Source of the DNA: Symbiodinium natans
Lineage: Eukaryota > Sar > Dinophyceae > Suessiales > Symbiodiniaceae
Reading direction: 5' to 3'
NCBI GenBank assembly: GCA_905221605.1
Contig: CAJNDS010001143.1
Coordinates: 1 to 20,000 of the forward strand
DNA length: 20,000 nt
The notes below the pieces were generated by a model. That model had not been told where the DNA came from. It saw nothing but the letters and a program-made list of their open reading frames with translations, and made no database searches. Numbering within the stretch: position 1 is the first letter of the stretch; each line of letters opens with the position of its first letter. This document shows, one piece after another, positions 1-8,606 of the stretch. A program made the position numbers and the translations under genes.

Positions 1-1176
1 AACAAAAAATGGCTCGACATGATACTCCAGGGATACAAGGATATCGAACTCAGAGGTCAGAGAGCCCAACCAGGACCCGTCTGGCTAGGTCACGCAAAAC
101 ACATCCACGGCAAGGCCACAATAACGCACTGCGAGAAACTGTGCATCAAGACGTTCATCCAAACCCAGTCACGACACGGAATGCAGAACAACGCCCTGCC
201 CTACGCACACACGTTTGCGCTCTACCTGAGCGACGTCCAGTGCATTCAACCGACCCTGCCATTTTTTCATCCACGTGGAGCCATCGGATGGGTAACATAC
301 CGAAACACACACCAAGCCGCTGCCATCGCAAAACCACAGAGAGCAACCCAACCAAAACAATTAGAATCAGTTACAGACAGAACCGAAACGACACTAACAC
401 CTCCAAACAAACCTCTCAAGCCAACACCACTCTCACGAACAGCACCCACCACGAATGCGTCCCGAGGCCACAGCAAGCCACGCGACCAACAAGCAAGAAG
501 CACCACGAATAGCGGCAGGCAAAACAACGAACGAAAAAGGAAAAGAACGCACGAAAAAACGCAAAACCCAAGCAGACTCATCAACCACCACCCAAACCGC
601 CACTGCAGCACGCTTCTGCACTTGATGTCGCAAGTCCTGTGCCCTTACATACTGAGCCTTCTAGATGCATGGGCCCTGCTGGATTACCTCCACGCAAGCA
701 CCGGCACCTGCATCCAGCAGTGGAAGATTCACGTCTACCAGAACAACGACAAGTTGCGCCAAGCACTGGAACTGTTCCAAGGAGGCATATCACTTCCAGG
801 CCTCGGGACCCAATCCCAAGCCGTCATCATTCCACAGCAAATCCTCGACAGAAACACCGAACAGCAGCAACAACAATCGAGAACACTTCGCAACCACAAC
901 GTCGAGCACAAACCTTCCAATAACAAGATTCATGCACTCTTGCACATGCACGAATGCGAGACGTACCACGACTTGCTCGCAAAAGTAAACCCACATTTAA
1001 TCAACGACACGCGCTTTAGAAAGCTTCAGCAACTGCTCATGCATCCACACACCCACGTCTCGTGGATTCCAGCATGCACCGAAGCAGAATACCACTGCAG
1101 ACTCACCGTCAAGCCAACCGAAATTATCATTCGCTTCAGGTACAACGATCACTCTGGCATCGTCCACCTCATTTAG
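1..1176 (+). CDS. ASCH-domain protein with C-terminal F-box-like region (5' end outside window)
   Basis: The frame is open from the first base to the TAG at 1174, so the true start lies upstream; the first ATG inside is at 19. Residues 4-100 (bases about 10-300) read as an ASCH domain, a PUA-like fold linked to RNA or modified-nucleotide binding: WLDMILQGYKDIELRG at the front, GKATITHC in the middle, then LPYAHTFALYLSDVQ and HPRGAIGWV at the end. A basic, low-complexity linker follows, with a nuclear-signal-like ERKRKR near base 533. From about base 601 a helical Leu-rich stretch (VLCPYILSLLDAWALLDYL) resembles an F-box. The motif LRQALELFQGGISLPG and the end IIIRFRYNDHSGIVHLI are shared with the protein at 2907-3521, so the C-terminal half belongs to a local paralogous family. 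The ASCH call is fairly sure; the fusion could partly reflect chance openness of the AC-rich strand. No function beyond nucleic-acid binding and possible SCF-adaptor activity is claimed. Confidence 0.66.
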   Translation, partial: NKKWLDMILQGYKDIELRGQRAQPGPVWLGHAKHIHGKATITHCEKLCIKTFIQTQSRHGMQNNALPYAHTFALYLSDVQCIQPTLPFFHPRGAIGWVTYRNTHQAAAIAKPQRATQPKQLESVTDRTETTLTPPNKPLKPTPLSRTAPTTNASRGHSKPRDQQARSTTNSGRQNNERKRKRTHEKTQNPSRLINHHPNRHCSTLLHLMSQVLCPYILSLLDAWALLDYLHASTGTCIQQWKIHVYQNNDKLRQALELFQGGISLPGLGTQSQAVIIPQQILDRNTEQQQQQSRTLRNHNVEHKPSNNKIHALLHMHECETYHDLLAKVNPHLINDTRFRKLQQLLMHPHTHVSWIPACTEAEYHCRLTVKPTEIIIRFRYNDHSGIVHLI

Positions 1177-1644
1177 TCCAGCATAAAAGCACGCGCTATC
1201 TCAGCAGCACCGACACAAAAAAAAAATAATGCACCGCTACCTGCCACAACACCGAGCCAAAAAGATAAAAGAACTAAATGCAGCCGCAAACACCAACAGC
1301 AACACCTCGAACAACACAACACACACACACACACGCCACTGACGCGCGCCCAAAGAGCAAAGCAATCGGCAAAAGCAAGTACCACCCAATCTCGAACACA
1401 TAAGAACGCTTCGACAAGACCTCCACAATCTAGACCATTCAACAACAAACAGCAACACAAAGCAAACACACACACACACACACACAAAGCACACACACAC
1501 ACACAAAGCACACAGAAACACAACGCACATGCCCGTTATGCTAATACCACTCTAACACGAAAGCCATACACACTCTTGCTGCACACGAACCTTCAAAACC
1601 GACACCGCCTCGCGCGCTCAGCTGGTCCGGTCAGCCTACCAAAC
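1177..1644. repeat. Spacer with (CA)n microsatellites
   Basis: No convincing gene. The stretch is AC-rich, has an A10 run at 1217-1226, a short (CA)n block around 1317-1334 and a longer interrupted one at about 1465-1512. Frames on the minus strand here encode only Cys/Val-rich low-complexity peptides from the GT complement. Confidence 0.75.
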
Positions 1645-2375
1645 ATGCCCACCAACACCAACTGGGCAGACGTAAAAGACAGCAGCGACGAGGCAACAGC
1701 TCAACACATAGCAGCACCTCAAAGTAAAAAACAAACACAATTGTTCATAATTCCTAGTAACGTGGCCAGGAAGCTATCACCGATCCACCCTCACCGCTCA
1801 GCATCTTAACAGCCTCCAGCATCACCCGACAAGCGTTCATCCAAGCAGAACAATCAAATGAGCTGTCTCCGGCATACTACCAACCGCAGCATTACACGAA
1901 CAAAACAAGCGTACTCCACGCAGAAAACGTCCGCACTCTGCCCCCGCCAGAAACCCTGCAGACCGAAATAGAAAACTTAATACGAGTCATGTTCGACATC
2001 AGCGCCCATCGAATCCTCACAGACGACCAAATCAAGACGTGGCAATTACAAATACAACAACGAGCCAGTCAACGCCGCTACGTCTTCCCCAACTACTTCA
2101 CTCGCAGCTGCATTATCCACTTCGACACGCCAACGTACAGAGAAATGAGAAGCTTCGTAGAGCACGCGATCACACGCATACAAAGATCGCCCAACCATGC
2201 AAACAAGGACCTCATCCAATGGCAAAGGAGACTCAGAGTGCTATGCAAAAGCCAACCATTCGGAGTATCCCTTTGGAGACAACTTGTGTACGACGTCGAG
2301 TTCGACGACCTCAGCGCATCGGTAGGTTTTTACTTCATCAATCAAAGAAAACAACCAGCCAAAGCTTCAACGTAA
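1645..2375 (+). pseudogene. F-box-like protein split by a frame change
   Basis: Two overlapping + frames look like halves of one gene. The first starts at ATG 1645 and ends at 1809 with a proline/Leu motif, LFIIPSNVARKLSPI, that resembles the front of an F-box. The second frame is open from 1761 to the stop at 2375 and continues the pattern with LSILTASSITRQAFIQ, then ENVRTLPPPETLQTEIENLI and a C-terminal region rich in aromatic and charged residues ending at VEFDDLSASVGFYF. The first ATG of the second frame is only at 1989, which would remove the F-box-like part. Moving from the first to the second frame is a -1 step between about 1790 and 1809. It could be a mutation, a sequencing error, an intron I cannot see or a recoding event; no slippery heptamer is evident. 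Relation to the neighbours at 1-1176 and 2907-3521 is inferred from domain order and from the C-terminal strand pattern, which is weak here. Confidence 0.4.
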
Positions 2376-2767
2376 AGATACACAACCAGCACAACCACGG
2401 CGCTGCTAGCCCACTCGCACATGCCCATTTGCGAGCCAGAAAAAAAAAGCACAAATCCACACAAGCACACAACCACACCCACACACACACACACACACAG
2501 CACGCACAAACACATACACACACACACACACACACATACAAACACACACACAGCGACACACAGTGACACTCAAACCCAGACGCCAGAACACAAAAAAAAT
2601 AAGTCCTCCAACACAAAAAAAAGGAACCCTCCCTGCAAAATAACACGTAGACAAAACTTGACAACACAAACATGGGTCATTACACGTAGAAACACATCAT
2701 GCGCACATACACGTACAAACTCGAGCACATTCACAACCACCCATGCCAACGTACGTAAACAAACAAA

Positions 2768-2803
<36 letters not shown>

Positions 2804-2906
2804 AAGACACCCAATCACGCACACACATGCACAGAAAGAGAGAAAAAGAAAGAAACACACCGAACTTAATTAAACACGAAACAAAAACACTAACCCATCG
2901 GGCAAC
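2376..2906. repeat. Spacer with interrupted (CA)n and A-runs
   Basis: No gene supported. Interrupted (CA)n tracts occupy about 2477-2565 and 2775-2805, separated by AC-rich sequence with several A-runs (for example 2590-2598 and 2614-2622). The long frames through this stretch are His/Thr repeats caused by the CA dinucleotide. Confidence 0.75.
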
Positions 2907-3521
2907 ATGCACAGCAAAACGATCTCTGCTCGCCTACAAAACCTGCCCACCTCCACGACTCAATTCATCCTGCGCTATCTCAAACGCACGGACCACGTCC
3001 AACTGTTGTCCACCTGCGAGACCTTGAAGCAGCAGTTCCACGAACAACTCGAAACCTGTCAAGACCTCATTCGCAACATTCGAATAGCCCTTACTCCCCT
3101 CCTCCACATGCGCATTCGCCTGCCTGGCTTCTTCACGCCCACCCACACCTTCATCGAAAGCACACAGCACAACTACTCCACGTATCCATACTTGCACGAA
3201 TGGGCACAACACTGGGGCAACCCCCACGCCCTCAGCACATGGCTAGACGACGTCGGAATGGGAGCATTCAACCCCTCAGAAGCCATCCTGCCACTCAACG
3301 CCTGGACACAAAGAGCACAAGGAACTCGACTAAGCGACTTTCTGTGCAGCGCCTTCACACAATACTTCTACGTTCCAGTGGAACACCACCGACGCCGAAC
3401 GACGCCCGACGCCAGCCTAGTCATATGCTTTGAATATCACGACTTCTGCGGCATCATCTGGACAGGCCAGATCGCCAGAAACAGACGTGTAAAAACTAGA
3501 GAACGTACCAGACAATCATGA
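2907..3521 (+). CDS. F-box-like protein
   Basis: A 204-residue protein starting at ATG 2907. Residues 10-40 fit the F-box pattern: LQNLPTSTTQFILRYLKRTD followed by HVQLLSTCETLKQQF, i.e. LP, two hydrophobic heptads and the Ser/Thr-Cys helix. F-box proteins normally bind Skp1 and bring substrates to SCF ubiquitin ligases. The rest has no repeat domain that I recognise. It carries IRIALTPLLHMRIRLPGFFT near residues 61-80 and a C-terminal hairpin-like LVICFEYHDFCGIIW; both have counterparts in the C-terminal half of the protein at 1-1176, so the two are paralogues with a shared, unnamed substrate-side domain. The basic tail (RNRRVKTRERTRQ) may be a nuclear signal. Codon choice is AC-biased like the surroundings. 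The F-box call is by pattern only; a more distant helical domain is the main alternative. Confidence 0.6.
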   Translation: MHSKTISARLQNLPTSTTQFILRYLKRTDHVQLLSTCETLKQQFHEQLETCQDLIRNIRIALTPLLHMRIRLPGFFTPTHTFIESTQHNYSTYPYLHEWAQHWGNPHALSTWLDDVGMGAFNPSEAILPLNAWTQRAQGTRLSDFLCSAFTQYFYVPVEHHRRRTTPDASLVICFEYHDFCGIIWTGQIARNRRVKTRERTRQS

Positions 3522-3815
3522 ACTCCAGCAATGCTACACCACGAGAAAAGCAAAACATCGTAATATAACACGAAACCAAACCCTCGCAAACCATGCAAAC
3601 AATCACGTAAGTCACATAGAAAAAATCCGAGCTCAAAACATGCAGAGAGTTACACATGCGCACACACACGCACACACACAGAAACTCGAACGTTCACAAG
3701 CAAGCACACACGCTCTCACACAAAAAAAGTAGATATCTTCAACCATCCCGACCACCAACACTAAAAAAAAAAACAAAGCTCTAATTACACAGTGCCCTCC
3801 GACACTCGCAACCTA
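3522..3815. other. AC-rich spacer without a gene
   Basis: Short CA blocks near 3658-3680, and A-runs at 3722-3728 and 3763-3773. I see no gene and no recognisable regulatory motif. The frame of the downstream gene is closed by a TAA at 3762. Confidence 0.65.
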
Positions 3816-4526
3816 ATGCCGCCGTCCAACTCCACACGCGCACCACGCTCACTCAGCCCAGCACAAGACAAGTCCCTCAACAGTGCGACAACTCCCGCCG
3901 ACCTCGACGTCACTCCACGACCCGAAAACTGCCCACAACAAGTCTCAGACGACGAAGCCTCTGAACAAAGCCGCGAATTGCCTACCATGTCAACACTACC
4001 ACCAAACGAAATCACACAGTTCTTCTCCCATCTCACATCCTCCGTCCGCTGCGCAGCACCTACACATGCACTTCCACAACAAACCACCTGCAAAACCACC
4101 ACCCCCACAACTCCAGCACACAGCCAAGAAACACAGAAATACCTGTCACAAAAGAGCCAGCCAGCACGCATTTCCCAAAAAGTCGAAAGCGACGCGCAGA
4201 ACCACATTCATAGCCAGCTGGACACCATCGCCCAAATGTCCAACCGCCCACTTACAGAAAACGAGAAGCTCTGGCTAGCAAGCTTGCATGAATACGAACC
4301 CGCACTCAAAGCAGCTTTAGAGCAACGCCTGAGACTCCAATTGACGAAACAACTAAACGCCATCGGCCCTTGTCCACAAGCAGCCTGCAGAGACCTACTC
4401 CATCACTTCAACAAACTCCTCCAAGGCGAGACACACTCCAAAACCTGCACCATCATCTTCCTTTGCCTCGACCAACAAGCACGAAATAAAATGCGAACCT
4501 GGCACTACGTACTTGGTGCCACTTAG
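3816..4526 (+). CDS. Hypothetical protein, possibly a divergent member of the F-box-like family
   Basis: A 236-residue frame from ATG 3816 (a GTG lies in frame at 3792) to the stop at 4526. The first half is Ser/Thr/Pro-rich and probably disordered. STLPPNEITQFFSHLTSSV near 3990-4045 looks like the start of a weak F-box. The last 95 residues are helical and charged (LTENEKLWLASLHEYEPALK, then QRLRLQLTKQLNAIG) and end in CTIIFLCLDQQARNKMRTWHYV, placed like the C-terminal strand motif of the proteins at 1-1176 and 2907-3521. I do not recognise the family. Position in the same tandem row and the weak similarity are the only hints to function. The helical C-terminal half makes a real gene more likely than a chance frame. 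Confidence 0.45.
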   Translation: MPPSNSTRAPRSLSPAQDKSLNSATTPADLDVTPRPENCPQQVSDDEASEQSRELPTMSTLPPNEITQFFSHLTSSVRCAAPTHALPQQTTCKTTTPTTPAHSQETQKYLSQKSQPARISQKVESDAQNHIHSQLDTIAQMSNRPLTENEKLWLASLHEYEPALKAALEQRLRLQLTKQLNAIGPCPQAACRDLLHHFNKLLQGETHSKTCTIIFLCLDQQARNKMRTWHYVLGAT

Positions 4527-5107
4527 ACACGAAACATCCTCCGACCACGAAGCCCTCACCACTGGCATTGAACACCACAAACGCCTGCATACTGTAAAAA
4601 AAATAATAAAATACAAACACTGCACGCCACAATCAAGCGGCCCAAACATCGTTCATGCCTACATGCATGCATTCTGTCGCAGCCAACCAACTCAAACAAA
4701 AATATATATCCGAAAGTTAGCAGGACAACCTCCACCCGCGCAATGGAGCACACCTACAATGCCGCCCAAGACACGCAGGCACGCGCCGCACAAGATTCCA
4801 AAAACTGTAACAACTCCGGCAAACACCGCACACGAGTCCACTTACACACACACACACACACACACACCCACACGCGCACGCACGCACGCACACACGCACA
4901 CACGCACACACGCACACACGCACACACGCACACACGCACACACGCACACACGCACACACGCACACACACGCACACACGCACACACCCACATACACACACA
5001 CACACAAACACATAGACACACACACACACACAACCAACACGTGCGTCATGCGCACAGAAACAACACACTCCCCACGAGCCACCACATCTTCACCCGAATA
5101 ATTTGTA
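4527..5107. repeat. Spacer with (CA)n and an 8-bp CACACGCA minisatellite
   Basis: 4846-5035 is one tandem-repeat block: plain (CA)n at both ends and, from about 4885 to 4985, an array of the octamer CACACGCA. The alternating purine-pyrimidine pattern with CG steps could adopt Z-DNA. 4593-4611 is an A-rich patch with AATAATAAAA that could serve as a polyadenylation context for the gene ending at 4526, but nothing proves that. No gene seen; the long frames across the block are His/Thr repeats. Confidence 0.75.
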
Positions 5108-5383
5108 ATGCACACGCCAGCTGTGCAGGAAACCGAACTACACCCAGAACAAATCGCGACGCAAAGATCACGGTCTGCTTCTCCACTACTACACGCTCAC
5201 CCCGTAGCACCCGAGAGCAGCCAGCACCGCGGACACAAGCCACAGCAAAGTTACAACATAAATCCAAAAAAAGCAAACATAAACACAAGTCAGCCCAGAA
5301 GGACACACGTTCCTGCGTCCGAGGCACCACGAAATCCCAGCTACCCCATGCACCATCGACTCAGGCACAGAAGAAGCCAGTGA
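5108..5383 (+). CDS. Possible small hypothetical protein or 5' part of the next frame
   Basis: A 91-residue frame from ATG 5108 with Ser/Pro/His-rich composition (TELHPEQIATQRSRSASPLL). It overlaps the open part of the downstream frame (5262-5684) and could be the N-terminal half of the same gene, joined by a +1 change or an intron somewhere in 5262-5383. No domain is recognised, and the AC-rich strand easily yields such frames. Confidence 0.22.
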   Translation: MHTPAVQETELHPEQIATQRSRSASPLLHAHPVAPESSQHRGHKPQQSYNINPKKANINTSQPRRTHVPASEAPRNPSYPMHHRLRHRRSQ

Positions 5384-5471
5384 CCAAAAACATACGCGAT
5401 CCAAGAGAGCACCAAAACGCACAGCAACAGATCCGAAACGACCTGTCGACGTAACCCACCTCACCGATCTC

Positions 5472-5684
5472 ATGCAATCGCTCAGCAAAGAAACTAACCT
5501 GAGCACGAGAAAAGACATACAGCGACGCATCCGCAAGGAACTCGGCCTGCAACAAAAAGGTCCCATACCCCGAAGCATCCTCCACGACGACGACGGCACC
5601 ATCGCAGACATATGCAAGCAGCTCGGATGGATCAGCGCAGATACGACCAAGGAAAATCGAAAACCCCCGAGACGACAGCGCTGA
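5472..5684 (+). CDS. Small basic protein, possibly DEK_C-like
   Basis: The frame is open from 5262 to the stop at 5684; the first ATG is at 5472 and gives 70 residues. The stretch HLTDLMQSLSKETNLSTRKD (starting upstream of that ATG) followed by IQRRIRKELGL resembles the second half of a DEK_C-type helical domain, a DNA/chromatin-associated fold with the pattern 'hydrophobic helix, x-x-DLSxRK, helix'. A second part, ILHDDDGTIADICKQLGWIS, is also gene-like. Since the similarity begins before the ATG, the true protein probably starts further up, perhaps in the frame at 5108-5383. The family assignment is tentative. Confidence 0.36.
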   Translation: MQSLSKETNLSTRKDIQRRIRKELGLQQKGPIPRSILHDDDGTIADICKQLGWISADTTKENRKPPRRQR

Positions 5685-6051
5685 AAAGCAAAAGCAAGTG
5701 CTAAAAAAAACAAAGATATCCATAAACTACTTATCTCCAACAATATCAGCACACTAGTCATTAAGCAAATCAACCAAAACCTACAACCGCTCCACAACAG
5801 AGACACACACACACACACACATACACACACAGACAGAGACACAGCACCAAAAGCAAAGAAGGAAGCACCACATGCAACTGCCTATCACAACTCAATGTCC
5901 AAAGCATCTGCACGAAAAACAGCCCCTTTAGCCGCCACTCCGCGCTCCAAACACGCACACACACACACACACACCCACGCACACCACCCACACACACACA
6001 CACACACACAGATAGACAGACACACAGACAAACAGACACACAGACATACAG

Positions 6052-6082
<31 letters not shown>

Positions 6083-6216
6083 GACGAACAGACAGACAGA
6101 CAAACAGACAGACAGACGAACACACACACACACACACACAGACAAACAGACAGACAGACAAACAGACACACACACACACACACACACCCACACACACCCA
6201 CACGCACCTCCCTGCA
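5685..6216. repeat. Spacer with (CA)n and CAGA/CAAACAGA minisatellite
   Basis: 5801-5836 is (CA)n. 5957-6206 is a longer block mixing (CA)n with CAGA and AAACAGACAGACAGAC units; the AGAC-rich patches recur around 6010-6050, 6080-6120 and 6141-6168, suggesting repeated slippage of a compound unit. 5700-5770 is unique AC-rich sequence with an A-run. I see no gene; the next ATG at 6217 follows the repeat directly. Confidence 0.75.
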
Positions 6217-7548
6217 ATGAAAAGAAAATCTCCCGCTGAGACCCGCGCGAAAAACACACCTCAAAAGGACGCCAACATTCAAATCCACACGCCATCAGGC
6301 AACCATCTCCTCAGCTTCTACACTCCACGGCCCATCAGAGTCACTGACATCAAAAAGCACATAACGAAGAAAACTGACGTGCCGCGCTTCCGGCAACGGC
6401 TCGTCCACAACCTCCAAATCTTGGAAGACCAACAACGAATCTCCCCACCAGCGAACCTACAGCTCGTCACTCTAAATCACGTGCCATCTACAATCAAGAG
6501 CACCCAAGAACTCGTACAGGCATGCTTCGAAGACCACGAATCAGACGTGGAAGACCTCCTGCATCTACCCGTTGACGTGAATGCCCAACTCCCAAGACAG
6601 TCCGCCAACGACCGCGCAAATGGCGCAGTAACCGCCTTACAAGCCGCCGCCAACGCCAACAACCCAGAAATACTAACTCTCCTCATAGAAGCCCGAGCAG
6701 AGCTCCACACGAAAGCCAACCAACTCGCCCTCTGGCACGCGGCGTCCACAGACAGCGAAGAAGCAGCCACCCTCCTCATCCATCACAGAGCAAGCCTGAA
6801 TGCGACCGACCACACCGGCACCACTCCACTCATGATCGCAGCAGAAAACGGACACACGAGCACGGTGAAACTCCTCCTCGCAAGGAAGGCAAACCACAGC
6901 TCGAAAGACTCCCAGTCAAGCACTGCTCTCTTCACGGCAAGCTCGACGGGTAACTGCAAAATAACGTGCCTTCTGCTGGAAGCGAAGGCAAAGATAGAAA
7001 GGCCCTCAGATCCGTCCACCGTTGCCGCCGCGACCATGCTCCATGCCGCTGCGAGCCTGAACGACGTACACGCCATGGCCCTGCTTCTCGAGAGCCGCGT
7101 CCACGTCGACGCGCGCACGAACGCCACAGCTCTCTGGTACGCGGCATGGGAAGGACACGAAGCAGCGCTTCTACTCCTCCTGCAGCAAAGATCGAACCCG
7201 AACGCGAACACGAAGCACGGGGGCACCGCCCTCTGCGCTGCAGCCTTCCAGGGACAATCGACGATAGCAGAACACCTCATACGGGCCAAAGCAAACATCG
7301 AACATCGCAGCGAGCGCAACGAACCGCCCCTGCAACAGGCTCTCTGGGGCAACCAAGCAAGCACGGCGCAGATCCTACTCAACGCACGCGCCCAACCTGC
7401 GAACATCGCACAAAACGAGCTACCTATCCAACGCCTCCTCCGACGTGCGCAGAACCCCTGGGCGCTCCACGTACTTCTTCCGCAAGCGGACCTTCACGAC
7501 AGACTTCAACTATACAAATGCCTTCAGCTCACGCCGCCGCAACAGTAA
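6217..7548 (+). CDS. Ubiquitin-like domain plus ankyrin-repeat protein
   Basis: A 443-residue protein from ATG 6217. Residues about 20-88 form a ubiquitin-like domain: [12 protein letters not shown], a linker helix, then [20 protein letters not shown] and LQLVTLNH. The VPRFRQRL signature followed by an 'I-L-E-D' turn and an 'L-Q-L-V' strand is, from my knowledge of the families, typical of the very numerous dinoflagellate UBL-ankyrin proteins. Residues about 95-410 are roughly nine ankyrin repeats, with good examples at 201-230 ([20 protein letters not shown]), 303-332 and 336-365. Ankyrin arrays bind proteins, so the likely job is an adaptor tying a target to ubiquitin-type machinery or a UBL receptor; no catalytic domain is present. 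The frame is unbroken and intron-free. Its third codon positions use C and G more than the neighbours do, closer to what is expected of a dinoflagellate nuclear gene. Confidence 0.9.
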   Translation: MKRKSPAETRAKNTPQKDANIQIHTPSGNHLLSFYTPRPIRVTDIKKHITKKTDVPRFRQRLVHNLQILEDQQRISPPANLQLVTLNHVPSTIKSTQELVQACFEDHESDVEDLLHLPVDVNAQLPRQSANDRANGAVTALQAAANANNPEILTLLIEARAELHTKANQLALWHAASTDSEEAATLLIHHRASLNATDHTGTTPLMIAAENGHTSTVKLLLARKANHSSKDSQSSTALFTASSTGNCKITCLLLEAKAKIERPSDPSTVAAATMLHAAASLNDVHAMALLLESRVHVDARTNATALWYAAWEGHEAALLLLLQQRSNPNANTKHGGTALCAAAFQGQSTIAEHLIRAKANIEHRSERNEPPLQQALWGNQASTAQILLNARAQPANIAQNELPIQRLLRRAQNPWALHVLLPQADLHDRLQLYKCLQLTPPQQ

Positions 7549-7999
7549 CGCGCTGAACACACACACGGAACACATGCGTCCTGAACGCAAACAAATGCCC
7601 CGCACCCGCACGCACGAGTCGAATCAAGAAAGATCTAGAGAAAAAAAACACGCGAGCATCAATGCCGACCCAACGAAGCACCCCATCCCACCACGCCTCT
7701 TTGCTCAGCCCCCCCCCCCTCGTTCACGCTAAAGCAAAAAAAACAGCAACACAGACTACCCAAACCCAACATACACCACCTCCCAGTATCAAGCCAACGG
7801 AGCGATTGAAGCAGCACCAAACACACACAAAAAAAAAGAAAAACATAAGGCACTCACACAGCCACACGACAAGAAAACAAACATCGCTAGATACAACAAG
7901 AACCCTAAACAGTCAACGAGAAACCCAACAACAACTCCCTTTTTTTTGTTGCCTCTGTCTCTCTCTCTCTCTCTCTCGCTCACTCTCTCTCTCTCTCTC

Positions 8000-8068
<69 letters not shown>

Positions 8069-8150
8069 CTCTCTCTCTCTCTGACCTACTTTCCGCATCG
8101 ACTCTCGCCGTAAATTCTAAACCACACGTGCGTACACGCCCCACGCCGCC
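7549..8150. repeat. Spacer with long (CT)n microsatellite
   Basis: 7957-8092 is an almost pure (CT)n tract with rare CTCG/CTCA interruptions. It is preceded by a T8 run at 7939-7946, one of the few T-rich patches on this strand. 7711-7719 is a C9 run and several A-runs lie at 7736-7745 and 7829-7842. The frame reading through the CT tract encodes only Ser/Leu repeats. I found no gene. Confidence 0.75.
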
Positions 8151-8606
8151 ATGAAAAAGACCGCCCAACAACAGCAGGACCACTCCCATCACCAGGACCC
8201 AATTCCCAACCTCAGCCGATCCCGCAACCCGGAGTCAAAACGACCCACTCCCCCAAAACAGTAACAACCCAGTGACCCAACTCGCCCGCAGGATCCCACC
8301 GAGCTGAATCACCGCAGGCTACGCGAAGCTAACACTTCCGACAAAGACCAGCACACAAAGACCACCCTCAACGGAGCCCAGCACGACCCAGAAGACCAGC
8401 AACGAGGATCCCTCACGCAGCACGCAGCCCCCTGGATTGCGCCCGACTCCCTGCCGAACACAGGCGATGCCTCGTCAACCAGCCCAGACAACTGCCAGCA
8501 AGCAGCACAACAACAAACGCCAGCATCAGCTTCAACGTTCAACAAAAATCACGAACCTTCACCGCACAGTCCCCGAATCGACCCCACACAACGATCCCTC
8601 ACCGAC
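8151..8606 (+). other. In-frame upstream part of the repeat protein, interrupted by one TAA
   Basis: ATG 8151 opens a 37-codon frame in the same phase as the repeat gene at 8607-9551. It ends at a single TAA at 8262-8264 (context CAG TAA CAA), after which the same frame is open without a break to 9551. The short peptide contains DPIPNLSRSRNPESKRP, which loosely resembles the 28-residue repeat (GPVPNLQRDP). This suggests that the ancestral gene began at 8151 and now carries a nonsense codon, or that the stop is read through or removed by splicing. Confidence 0.4.

Noticed and set aside
4513-5454. 313-codon frame across the CA minisatellite
   Set aside because: Mostly His/Thr repeat from (CA)n; the flanks lack any family features, and the overlapping frame at 5472-5684 is more gene-like.
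7662-8084. Frame ending in a long Ser/Leu repeat
   Set aside because: It reads through the (CT)n tract and its unique part has no recognisable sequence.
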